Of a DNA stretch of 64,000 nucleotides, positions 16,429-23,972 are shown piece after piece. The translations under genes and the position numbers were made by a program. A model generated the notes under the pieces. That model was given only the letters and a program-made list of their open reading frames with translations, was not told where the DNA came from and did no database searches. The stretch comes from Catellatospora sp. KI3 (lineage in GTDB: Bacteria > Actinomycetota > Actinomycetes > Mycobacteriales > Micromonosporaceae). Location of the stretch: positions 1 through 64,000 of the forward strand of contig NZ_JASAMB010000030.1 of NCBI RefSeq assembly GCF_029948125.1, read 5' to 3'. The first letter of the stretch is position 1. Each line of letters begins with the position of its first letter.

Positions 16429-17489
16429 ACGACGTGGGTGCGACGCAGTCCGCCGGAGCCGCGGTGGAGGAGAAGCCGATCCACATTCTCTGGATCAACG
16501 CCGGGCTGAGCTGCGACGGCGATTCGGTGTCGCTGACCGCGGCCACCCAGCCCAGTATCGAGGAGATCGCGCTGGGCGGCCTGCCCGGCCTGCCGAAGAT
16601 CGCGGTGCACTGGCCGCTGATCGACTTCGAGTGCGGCCCGGAGCAGGGCGCCGACACGTTCATCGAATGGTTCCACAGGGCCGACCGGGGCGAGCTGGAG
16701 CCGTTCGTGCTGATCATCGAGGGGTCGATCCCGAACGAGGCGATCAAGGAAGAGGGCTACTGGGCCGCGTTCGGCAACAACCCGGCCACCGGGCAGCCGA
16801 TGACCACCAGCGAATGGCTGGACCGGCTCGCGCCCAAGGCGCTGGCCGTGGTCGCGACGGGGACGTGCGCCACGTACGGCGGGATCCATGCGATGGAGGG
16901 CAATCCGACCGGGGCCATGGGCGTGCCGGACTACCTGGGCTGGGACTGGCGCTCCAAGGCCGACATCCCGATCGTGTGCGTGCCCGGGTGCCCGGTCCAG
17001 CCGGACAACATGGCCGAGACGCTGACCTACCTGCTCTACCAGGCCGCGGGGCAGGCGCCGATGATCCCGCTGGACGACAAGCTGCGCCCGCAGTGGCTGT
17101 TCGGGATGACCGTGCACGAGGGCTGCGACCGGGGCGGCTTCTACGAGCAGGGGCAGTTCGCCAAGGCGTACGGCACGCCCGAGTGCATCGTGAAGATCGG
17201 CTGCTGGGGCCCGGTGGTCAAGTGCAACGTGCCCAAGCGCGGCTGGATCAACGGCGTCGGCGGCTGCCCGAACGTGGGCGGCATCTGCATCGCCTGCACC
17301 ATGCCCGGCTTCCCGGACAAGTTCATGCCGTTCATGGACGAGCCGCCCGGCGCCCACGTGTCGGCCAACGGCAGCGGCATGTACGGCGCGATGATCCGCC
17401 GCCTGCGCAACATCACCGCCAAGACCGTGGACAAGGAGCCCAAGTGGCGCCACCGCGGCCCCGAACTGACCACCGGCTACCGCCGCTGA
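16425..17489 (+). CDS. hhyS: [NiFe]-hydrogenase small subunit, group 1h
   Basis: The 354-residue iron-sulfur subunit that carries electrons from the NiFe site. The proximal-cluster motif normally reads CxxC; here it reads C30-D-G-D33, the Cys-to-Asp exchange known for group 1h/5 actinobacterial enzymes. Other cluster ligands are seen in CVPGCPVQP, the HEGCDRGGFYE to CWGPVVKCN region and GGCPNVGGICIACTMPGFP. There is no Tat signal, consistent with a cytoplasmic-side enzyme. The GTG overlaps the SIS gene stop. The enzyme class oxidises trace H2 to support persistence. Confidence 0.95.
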   Translation: MNDVGATQSAGAAVEEKPIHILWINAGLSCDGDSVSLTAATQPSIEEIALGGLPGLPKIAVHWPLIDFECGPEQGADTFIEWFHRADRGELEPFVLIIEGSIPNEAIKEEGYWAAFGNNPATGQPMTTSEWLDRLAPKALAVVATGTCATYGGIHAMEGNPTGAMGVPDYLGWDWRSKADIPIVCVPGCPVQPDNMAETLTYLLYQAAGQAPMIPLDDKLRPQWLFGMTVHEGCDRGGFYEQGQFAKAYGTPECIVKIGCWGPVVKCNVPKRGWINGVGGCPNVGGICIACTMPGFPDKFMPFMDEPPGAHVSANGSGMYGAMIRRLRNITAKTVDKEPKWRHRGPELTTGYRR

Positions 17490-17525
17490 CCGCTTTCACG
17501 CGACCGGAAGGGCTGAACAACCGCC

Positions 17526-19298
17526 ATGACCATGCAGCAGGAGCGTGAGGGTCTGGTCGAGATGTCGTGGGATCCGATCACCCGGATCGTCGGCAGCCTC
17601 GGCATCTACACGAAGATCGACTGGAAGCAGAAGCAGGTCGTCGAGTGCTACAGCACCTCGTCGGTCTTCCGCGGCTACAGCATCTTCATGAAGGGCAAGG
17701 ACCCGCGCGACGCCCACTTCATCACCAGCCGCATCTGCGGCATCTGCGGCGACAACCACGCGACCTGCTCGGTCTACGCCCAGAACCAGGCGTACGGCGT
17801 GCAGCCGCCGCACCTGGGGGAGTGGATCGTCAACCTCGGCGAGGCCGCCGAGTACATGTTCGACCACAACATCTTCCAGGAGAACCTGGTCGGGGTGGAC
17901 TACTGCGAGCGCATGGTCCGCGAGACCAATCCGGGGGTATGGGAGAAGGCCAAGAACACCCCGGCGCCCGGCGCGGCGCAGCACGGGTACAAGACGATCG
18001 CCGAGATCATGACCTCGCTCAACCCGCTGGAGGGCGAGTTCTACCGCGAGGCGCTGCAGGTCAGCCGGACCACCCGGGAGATGTTCTGCCTGATGGAGGG
18101 GCGCCACGTGCACCCGTCCACGCTGTACCCGGGCGGCGTCGGCACGGTCGCCACGGTGCAGCTGTTCACCGACTACCTGTCCCGGCTGATGCGCTACGTC
18201 GAGTTCATGAAGCGGGTCGTGCCGATGCACGACGACCTGTTCGACTTCTTCTACGAGGCGCTGCCCGGCTACGAGGAGGTCGGCCGGCGGCGGGTGCTGC
18301 TCGGCTGCTGGGGCGCGCTCAACGACCCGGACCACTGCGACTTCTCGTACGAGCGGATGTCGGACTGGGGCCGCAAGATGTTCGTCACGCCGGGCATCGT
18401 GGTCGACGGCAAGCTCGTCACCAACGACCTGGTGAAGATCAACCTCGGCATCCGCATCCTGCTCGGCAGCTCCTACTACGACGACTGGCAGGGCGAGCAG
18501 GTCTTCGTGCACCGCGACCCGCTGGGCAACCCGGTCGACGTGCGCCACCCGTGGAACCAGCACACCCTGCCCAAGCCGCAGAAGCGCGACTTCGACGGGG
18601 CGTACTCCTGGGTCATGTCGCCGCGCTGGTTCGACGGCGCCGACCACCTGGCCCTGGACACCGGCGGCGGCCCGATCGCCCGGCTGTGGTCCACCGCCCT
18701 GTCCGGCCTGGTCGACATCGGCTACGTCAGGGCCACCGGCCACAGCGTGATCATCAACCTGCCCAAGACGCTGACCAAGCCCGAGGTCAGCTTCGAGTGG
18801 AAGATCCCGCGGTGGAGCAACGCCCTGGAGCGCAACCGGGCCCGCACCTACTTCCAGGCGTACGCCGCCGCCGTCGCCCTGCACGCCTGCGAGAAGGCGC
18901 TGGGCGAGGTCCGGGCCGGGCGCACCCAGACCTGGGAGCCGTTCACCGTGCCCAAGGACGTCAACAGCGTCGGGTTCACCGAGGCGGTGCGCGGCGTGCT
19001 GTCGCACCACATGGTCATCCGGGACGGCAAGATCGCCAACTACCACCCGTACCCGCCGACGCCGTGGAACGGCAGCGTGCGCGACCGGTACGGCACGCCC
19101 GGCCCGTACGAGGACGCGGTGCAGAACACCCCGATCTTCGAGGAGAACACGCAGGAGAACTTCAAGGGCATCGACATCATGCGCGCCGTACGCAGCTTCG
19201 ACCCGTGCCTGCCGTGCGGGGTGCACATGTACACCGGCGACGGGAACGTGCTGCGCAAGCTGCACACCCCGCACGCGTTCGCGTCCGGTGCCGCATGA
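17526..19298 (+). CDS. hhyL: [NiFe]-hydrogenase large subunit, group 1h
   Basis: The 590-residue catalytic subunit. Nickel ligands are C71 and C74 in SRICGICGDNHATC and C561 and C564 in DPCLPCGVH. A 23-residue tail follows His567, the expected cleavage point for the maturation protease encoded at 22692. The sequence type (FDPCLPCGVHMYTGDG, RICGICGDNHATCSVYAQN) is that of high-affinity actinobacterial H2 oxidisers. It starts 36 bases after hhyS, and its stop overlaps the next ATG. Together with hhyS it forms the core of the enzyme. Confidence 0.97.
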   Translation: MTMQQEREGLVEMSWDPITRIVGSLGIYTKIDWKQKQVVECYSTSSVFRGYSIFMKGKDPRDAHFITSRICGICGDNHATCSVYAQNQAYGVQPPHLGEWIVNLGEAAEYMFDHNIFQENLVGVDYCERMVRETNPGVWEKAKNTPAPGAAQHGYKTIAEIMTSLNPLEGEFYREALQVSRTTREMFCLMEGRHVHPSTLYPGGVGTVATVQLFTDYLSRLMRYVEFMKRVVPMHDDLFDFFYEALPGYEEVGRRRVLLGCWGALNDPDHCDFSYERMSDWGRKMFVTPGIVVDGKLVTNDLVKINLGIRILLGSSYYDDWQGEQVFVHRDPLGNPVDVRHPWNQHTLPKPQKRDFDGAYSWVMSPRWFDGADHLALDTGGGPIARLWSTALSGLVDIGYVRATGHSVIINLPKTLTKPEVSFEWKIPRWSNALERNRARTYFQAYAAAVALHACEKALGEVRAGRTQTWEPFTVPKDVNSVGFTEAVRGVLSHHMVIRDGKIANYHPYPPTPWNGSVRDRYGTPGPYEDAVQNTPIFEENTQENFKGIDIMRAVRSFDPCLPCGVHMYTGDGNVLRKLHTPHAFASGAA

Positions 19299-19849
19299 GC
19301 GCCGACGTCGACTCCGACCTCGACCCGCACGCGGTCGGGGAACGGGTGCAGGCCCGGCTCGACGAGGTGGAGCGCGCGGGCGGCCCGGCCGCCCGCGCCG
19401 CCGCCGACGACGCCGTACGCGAGCTGATGCTGCTGCATCAGGCCGCCCTGACCCGGCTGCTGCACGGGCTGACCGCGCTGCCCGGCAACGCCGCCGTGCT
19501 GCCCGCCCTGGCCGCCGACGAGCTGGTCGGCGGGCTGCTCGCCCTGTACGACCTGCACCCGGTGCCGGTCACCGACCGGGTCGCCGCCGCGCTGCCCCGG
19601 GTGGCGGGCAAGCTCGGCCGGGAGGTGGCGCTGCTCGGCGTCGACGCCGACGGGGTGGCCCACGTCGCGCTGACCGCTTCCGGCTGCGGGGGCGGCGGCT
19701 GCGGCGGCTCGGCGGCGGCGGTGGCCGACGCGCTGACCCGGGCGGTGCAGCAGGCGGCGCCGGAGGTCGTCGAGGTACGGGTGCAGGAGCGGGTCGCGCC
19801 CGCGCCGCTGCTGCAGATCGGACGGCGCGACGCCGGTGTGCCCGCATGA
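19295..19849 (+). CDS. NifU-like protein of the hydrogenase operon
   Basis: A 184-residue protein. The last 70 residues resemble the NifU C-terminal Fe-S scaffold domain (VAHVALTASGCGGGGCGGSA, then VEVRVQE). The usual CxxC is expanded to C-x4-C within a Gly stretch. The N-terminal 100 residues are helical. It probably delivers or stores iron-sulfur clusters for the hydrogenase (inference from family and place). ATGA overlaps link it to both neighbours. Confidence 0.8.
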   Translation: MSADVDSDLDPHAVGERVQARLDEVERAGGPAARAAADDAVRELMLLHQAALTRLLHGLTALPGNAAVLPALAADELVGGLLALYDLHPVPVTDRVAAALPRVAGKLGREVALLGVDADGVAHVALTASGCGGGGCGGSAAAVADALTRAVQQAAPEVVEVRVQERVAPAPLLQIGRRDAGVPA

Positions 19850-20637
19850 CCCTGCGCCAGTACCTGCGCCCGGCGCCCGGGCCGGACCCGGCTGCCACGG
19901 CGGCCACGGCCGGCCCGGCCGCCGAGCGGTGCGAGCTGTGCGCGGCGCCGCTGCCCGCCCGCCACGACCACCTGGTCGACCGGCACACCCGCTCCCTGCC
20001 CTGCGCCTGCCGCCCCTGCTGGCTCCTCTTCCCCGCCGCGCCACCCGGCGCCGCGCCCAGCCTTAAATCGACGCTGGCCTATCTGGAAGACGGTTTCGGC
20101 GAGTCGCGTCCTCTGGATAGGCCAGCGTCGATGCTAAGTGCGAGCGGTGAAGCCGCCCCGCCCCCCGCCCCCGCACAGTCGCCCGTACCCGACCGGCTCG
20201 CCCGTTACGTGGCGATTCCCGCCACCGTCACCGGGCTGCCGGGGTTCCCGCTGACCGAGCGGGACTGGGCGGCGCTCGACCTGCCCGTGCGGCTCGCGTT
20301 CGTCTACCGCGACAGCTCGCTGCGCCACCCCGTGGCCCTGTACCCGAGCCCGGCCGGCGCCGCCGAGTCCCCGCTGTCGCCCGAGGCGCTGGCAGAGCTG
20401 CTCAGCCGGCACCCGTTGACCGCCGCCCTGCCCGAGGACGTCGCGGCGCTGCTGCTGCACCGGGGCGACCACGGGCCGGAGTGCTTCGTTGTGCCCATCG
20501 ACGCCTGCTACCGGCTGGTCGGGCTGGTGCGTACGCACTGGCGCGGCTTCGACGGCGGCGACCAGGCGCGCGCCGCCATCGCCGGGTTCCTCGACGAGGT
20601 GCGCGCGGACGCGAGGACGGAGACCGCAGTTGCTTGA
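19846..20637 (+). CDS. DUF5947 protein with an in-frame palindromic insertion
   Basis: A 263-residue protein typical of actinobacterial hydrogenase clusters. Residues 25-55 are a zinc-binding module (RCELCAAPLPARHDHLVD, then LPCACRPCWLLF). A C-terminal domain follows (PVRLAFVYRDSS, ALLLHRGDHGPECFVVPIDA). Residues 73-98 are encoded entirely by a family-B palindrome that is intergenic elsewhere in the window. The insertion keeps the frame and sits in the linker between the domains. The stop overlaps the next gene's TTG start. Function is unknown, perhaps electron transfer or assembly. Confidence 0.83.
   Translation: MTLRQYLRPAPGPDPAATAATAGPAAERCELCAAPLPARHDHLVDRHTRSLPCACRPCWLLFPAAPPGAAPSLKSTLAYLEDGFGESRPLDRPASMLSASGEAAPPPAPAQSPVPDRLARYVAIPATVTGLPGFPLTERDWAALDLPVRLAFVYRDSSLRHPVALYPSPAGAAESPLSPEALAELLSRHPLTAALPEDVAALLLHRGDHGPECFVVPIDACYRLVGLVRTHWRGFDGGDQARAAIAGFLDEVRADARTETAVA
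20062..20138. repeat. Palindromic repeat B, copy inside the DUF5947 gene
   Basis: ATCGACGCTGGCCTATC (20067-20083) and GATAGGCCAGCGTCGAT (20116-20132) are perfect 17-bp inverted arms. Outer CTTA/TAAG extends the pairing to 20062-20138. The same arms occur in intergenic DNA at 63055-63119 and at the left window edge. In this gene the element reads as LKSTLAYLEDGFGESRPLDR followed by PASMLS. Confidence 0.9.
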
Positions 20638-21286
20638 GCTCGACTTCACCTGCCTGGACGTGCAGGCGCAGCGCTGGGCGGCCGCCCCGACGCTGCGCAT
20701 CCGGCTGGGCGTGACCGGCCCGCCGGACGTACGCGTGCACGCCGGGGTGCTGACCTGCCAGCTGCGCATCGACCCGCGCGCCCGCGACTACACCGACGCC
20801 GAGGCGCAGAAGCTGGCGTGCGTGTTCGGCGAGCCGTCGCGCTGGGCGGCGAGCATGCAGCAGCTGCAGTTCGCCACGGTCACCGCGATGCTGCCGGGCT
20901 TCACCGACCGCACCGAGATGGAGCTGCTGGTGCCCTGCTCGTACGACCTGGAGGTCGGGCTGGGCAAGTTCTTCCACGCCCTGTCCGGCGGGGATGTGCC
21001 GCTGACGCTGCTGTTCAGCGGCACGGTGTTCGTGGCGACCGAGGCGGGCGTGCAGGTGGCGCGGGTGCCGTGGGACCGGGAGGCGGGCTACCGGATGCCC
21101 GCCGCGATCTGGCGCGACCTGATGGACCTCTACTTCCCGGACTCGGCCTGGATCCGGCTGCGCCGCGACACCACCGACGCGCTGCTGCGCTACCAGGCCC
21201 GGCACGCGGTGCCCAGCGCCGACGTGGCACTGGCCGGGCTGCTGGCGGCCCAGCAGGAGGAGGCGGCGTGTCCGGCTCCGCGCTGA
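20630..21286 (+). CDS. DUF6084 family hydrogenase-cluster protein
   Basis: A 218-residue protein (LELDFTCLDVQAQRWAAAPT, ELLVPCSYDLEVGLGKFFHA, VPLTLLFSGTVF, DSAWIRLRRDTTDALLRY) of the DUF6084 type that accompanies group 1h hydrogenases. There are no membrane helices or obvious cofactor motifs. The only usable start is TTG at 20630, overlapping the previous stop by 8 bases; GGACGGAGA precedes it. The next gene begins 19 bases before its end. Function unknown; likely an assembly or accessory factor. Confidence 0.8.
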   Translation: MLELDFTCLDVQAQRWAAAPTLRIRLGVTGPPDVRVHAGVLTCQLRIDPRARDYTDAEAQKLACVFGEPSRWAASMQQLQFATVTAMLPGFTDRTEMELLVPCSYDLEVGLGKFFHALSGGDVPLTLLFSGTVFVATEAGVQVARVPWDREAGYRMPAAIWRDLMDLYFPDSAWIRLRRDTTDALLRYQARHAVPSADVALAGLLAAQQEEAACPAPR

Positions 21287-22695
21287 GCGACCCGTTCGAG
21301 CAGGCCCGCGCCGTCGCCGACGCGGTGCTGTACGAGGGCTACCTGCTCTACCCGTACCGCGCCGACGCGGCCAAGAACCAGCTGCGCTGGCAGTTCGGCG
21401 TGCTGGTGCCCCCGTCGTACGCCTCCGACGCCCACGGCGAGTACGCCACCTGCCAGACCCAGCTGCTGGCCGAGCCCGGCCCCGACGCGGTGCTGCGCTG
21501 GCGCCTGCGCTTCCTGCACGCGGTCACCCGCACCGTCGAGGCGGCCACGCCCGACGGCTGGTCGCCCCGCGACTCCGCCGAGCACGACGGCGTGCTGCAC
21601 CTGACCTTCGACGAGACGGTCGAGCAGACCGTCGACGTCGAGGCCGCGCTGTGGCCGCTCGCCGACGCCCCCGACGACCTCACCCCGTTCGCCGTCCCCG
21701 GCGGCGAACAGATCGAGCAGCTCAGCCCCGAGCTGCGGCTGCGCCGGGTACGCCGTCCGCTGCAGGGGGCGCTGCGCCTGCGCGTGGAGCGGCTGCCCGG
21801 CCCCCACCGCCAGACCCTCCGCCTCACCTGCACCGTCGAAAACCGCACCGACGAAAGGAAGGGACCCTTCTTATCGCTATCCGATGTAGAAGGGTCCCTT
21901 CCTAACGCGGCCGCCGCGCAGGCGGGGGCTGGGGGCGGGCGCTCCGGCCGGCCGGAGGCCCTGCGGTCGTCGCTGATCGCCGCGCACAGCGTGTTCGCGT
22001 TGAGCGCGGGCGGGTTCGTGTCGGCGCTCGACCCGCCGGAGTGGGCGAAGGCGGCGGTGGGCGCGTGCCGCAACGTGCGGACCTGGCCGGTGCTGCTGGG
22101 CGAGCCGGGGCGTACCGACGCGGTCCTGTCCGCCCCGGTCATCCTGTACGACCACCCGGTGGTCGCGCCGGAGAGCCCCGGCGACTCGTTCGATTCGCTG
22201 GAGATCGACGAGCTGCTGGTGCTGCGTACGCTGACGCTCACCGACGCGGAGAAGCGGCAGGTCCGGGCCACCGACGCGCGCGCGGACGCGCTGCTGGGCC
22301 GGGCCGAGGCGCTGCCGCCGGAGCTGTTCGAGCGCCTGCACGGCGCGATCCGGCAGCTGCGCCCGGCTGCCGTCGCCGTCGACCCTTTCACGACGACGGC
22401 ACCCTGGTGGGACCCGGGCGCGGACGCGGGCGTGGATCCCGCCGCCGACACCGTGGTGATCGACGGGGTGGAGATCGGCGCGGGACGCAAGGTGCGGCTG
22501 CGGCCGGGCGGGCGGCGCAGCGACGCGCAGGACATGTTCCTGGTCGACCGGGTCGCCACCGTGCACGCCGTACTGCTCGATGTGGACGGCTCGACGCACC
22601 TGGCCGTGACGCTCGACGACGATCCCGCCGCCGACCTGCAGGTCGCGCAGGGCCGGTTCCGCTACTTCGCGCCGCAGGAGGTGGTGCCGGCATGA
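21268..22695 (+). CDS. Unknown hydrogenase-operon protein carrying a repeat A insertion
   Basis: A 475-residue cytosolic protein with no recognised domain. The N-terminal 190 residues (VADAVLYEGYLLYPYRADAA, KNQLRWQFGVLVPP) look beta-rich; the C-terminal part includes RSSLIAAHSVFALSAGGFVS, SFDSLEIDELLVLRTLTLTD and QDMFLVDRVATVHAVL. Residues 196-213 (ERKGPFLSLSDVEGSLPN) are encoded by a family-A palindrome, in frame. This puts a rare TTA codon at residue 202. GTG at 21268 has AGGAGGAGG upstream. It is fixed in hydrogenase operons of this type by position; its role is unknown. Confidence 0.8.
   Translation: MSGSALSDPFEQARAVADAVLYEGYLLYPYRADAAKNQLRWQFGVLVPPSYASDAHGEYATCQTQLLAEPGPDAVLRWRLRFLHAVTRTVEAATPDGWSPRDSAEHDGVLHLTFDETVEQTVDVEAALWPLADAPDDLTPFAVPGGEQIEQLSPELRLRRVRRPLQGALRLRVERLPGPHRQTLRLTCTVENRTDERKGPFLSLSDVEGSLPNAAAAQAGAGGGRSGRPEALRSSLIAAHSVFALSAGGFVSALDPPEWAKAAVGACRNVRTWPVLLGEPGRTDAVLSAPVILYDHPVVAPESPGDSFDSLEIDELLVLRTLTLTDAEKRQVRATDARADALLGRAEALPPELFERLHGAIRQLRPAAVAVDPFTTTAPWWDPGADAGVDPAADTVVIDGVEIGAGRKVRLRPGGRRSDAQDMFLVDRVATVHAVLLDVDGSTHLAVTLDDDPAADLQVAQGRFRYFAPQEVVPA
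21855..21905 (+). repeat. Palindromic repeat A, copy 3, inside a gene
   Basis: AAGGAAGGGACCCTTCT (21855-21871) and AGAAGGGTCCCTTCCT (21888-21903) flank the conserved centre TATCGCTATCCGATGT. It is the most symmetric copy in the window and is translated as part of the 475-residue hydrogenase-operon protein. The frame stays open through it. Confidence 0.92.
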
Positions 22696-23222
22696 CGGTG
22701 CTGGTCGCGGGCCTGGGCAACATCTTCCTCGGCGACGACGGGTTCGGCGTGGAGGTCGCGGCGCGCCTGGCGGCGCAGCCGCATCCGGAGTGGGTACGGG
22801 TGGCCGACTACGGCATCCGCGGCGTCCATCTCGCGTACGACCTGATGGAGGGCTACGACGCCACCGTGCTCATCGACACCGACCAGCGCGGCGACGTCCC
22901 CGGCACGGTACGCCTGGTGGAGATCACCGCCGAGCACCGCGCCGCCGACCGGGCGGCCGGGGACGGGGTGCTGGTCGACCCGCACGGCATGCAGCCCAAC
23001 CGGGTGCTGCACCTGCTCGACAGCTGCGGCGGCAGCCCCGGCCGGGTGCTGCTGGTCGGCTGCGAGCCGCTGGTGCTGGAGGAGGGCATCGGGCTGAGCC
23101 GCCCGGTGCTCGCGGCCGTCGACGTCGCGGTGGTGCTGGTGCGCCAGCTGTGGGACGCCGGACCGCAGGCCCTGCTGGAGCAGAGCGTTTCGTCAGGTCC
23201 ATCAAGGAGAGGGGCACCGTGA
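22692..23222 (+). CDS. Hydrogenase maturation protease
   Basis: A 176-residue nickel-dependent endopeptidase of the HyaD/HycI family. It shows the conserved LVAGLGNIFLGDDGFGVEV with the metal-binding acidic residue, DYGIRGVHLAYDLMEGYDATVLIDT, and HGMQPNRVL. It should cut the 23-residue tail from HhyL once the NiFe(CN)2CO centre is in place. The ATG overlaps the previous stop. The C-terminal 20 residues run into the leader of the next small gene. Confidence 0.93.
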   Translation: MTVLVAGLGNIFLGDDGFGVEVAARLAAQPHPEWVRVADYGIRGVHLAYDLMEGYDATVLIDTDQRGDVPGTVRLVEITAEHRAADRAAGDGVLVDPHGMQPNRVLHLLDSCGGSPGRVLLVGCEPLVLEEGIGLSRPVLAAVDVAVVLVRQLWDAGPQALLEQSVSSGPSRRGAP

Positions 23223-23329
23223 TGCTGTGGAAGAAGGTCGTGGCCGGGCTCGTGCTGGCCGGTGCGGCGGCGCTGGTGATCCAGTCGCTGCCCGACATGA
23301 AGCGGTACCTCAAGATGCGCAGTATGTGA
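23222..23329 (+). CDS. 35-residue single-pass membrane peptide
   Basis: MLWKKVVAGLVLAGAAALVI followed by QSLPDMKRYLKMRSM: one membrane helix (about residues 5-21), a Lys pair before it and a basic tail after it. AAGGAGAGGGG lies just upstream of GTG-ATG, so translation is well supported; the GTG at 23219 is an alternative start. It resembles the short DUF6893-type proteins of actinobacterial hydrogenase clusters (recalled, not searched). It may help attach the soluble hydrogenase or its partners to the membrane (inference). Confidence 0.75.
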   Translation: MLWKKVVAGLVLAGAAALVIQSLPDMKRYLKMRSM

Positions 23330-23338
23330 GGCGGACGG

Positions 23339-23686
23339 ATGCATGAGATCGGGCTCTGCGAGAGCATTCTCGCGGTGGTGCGGCAGCGGGCGGAGGGCCG
23401 GGCGGTGGACCGGCTGAAGGTGCGGATCGGGGTGCGCCACGGCGTGGCCGAACCGGCGCTGCGCGACGGGTTCGCGCTGGTGGCGACCGGGACGACGGCC
23501 GACGGGGCGGAGATCGAGCTGGTCACCGTCCCGGCGCTGGTGGTGTGCCGCAGCTGCGGCGGCGACGGGGAGACGCTGCTGCTGCCCGCGATCTGCGGCG
23601 ACTGCGGCAGCGCGCAGGTCACCGTGTACGGCGGCGACGACCTCATCCTCGAGGAGCTGCACCTCATCGACCGGGCGGTGCGCTGA
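23339..23686 (+). CDS. hypA: Hydrogenase nickel-insertion protein HypA
   Basis: A 115-residue HypA. The N-terminal MHE supplies the Ni-binding His. The zinc site has four cysteines, VCRSCGG and ICGDCGS. It passes Ni to the large subunit, normally together with HypB, which is missing from this window. It starts 9 bases after the membrane peptide, and hypC follows after 2 bases. Confidence 0.94.
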   Translation: MHEIGLCESILAVVRQRAEGRAVDRLKVRIGVRHGVAEPALRDGFALVATGTTADGAEIELVTVPALVVCRSCGGDGETLLLPAICGDCGSAQVTVYGGDDLILEELHLIDRAVR

Positions 23687-23688
23687 GC

Positions 23689-23961
23689 ATGTGCCTCGGT
23701 ATCCCCGGTGAGGTCGTCGAACTCCACGCCGACCGCCCCGACCTGGCCCAGGTCGACGTCTCCGGCGTACGCCGGGCCATCAACATCGGGCTGCTGGAGC
23801 CCGGCGAGGTGGGCGTCGGCGACTGGGTGCTGATCCACGTCGGCTTCGCCCTCTCCAAGATCGACGAGGCGGAGGCGAAGGCGGCGATGGAGTTCCTGGA
23901 GAGCATCGGCCAGGCGTACGCCGACGAGCTCGCCGCCCTGCAGTCGTCCACCATCGAGTAG
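23689..23961 (+). CDS. hypC: Hydrogenase assembly chaperone HypC
   Basis: A 90-residue HypC/HybG protein with the essential Met-Cys N-terminus (MCLGIPGEVVEL) and the INIGLLEPGEVGVGDWVLIHVG core. It binds the large-subunit precursor and, with HypD, carries the Fe(CN)2CO moiety. It is the second HypC-type protein of this operon (compare 15500). The spacing to hypA and hypD is 2 and 11 bases. Confidence 0.95.
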   Translation: MCLGIPGEVVELHADRPDLAQVDVSGVRRAINIGLLEPGEVGVGDWVLIHVGFALSKIDEAEAKAAMEFLESIGQAYADELAALQSSTIE

Positions 23962-23972
23962 GGGAGCCGACG

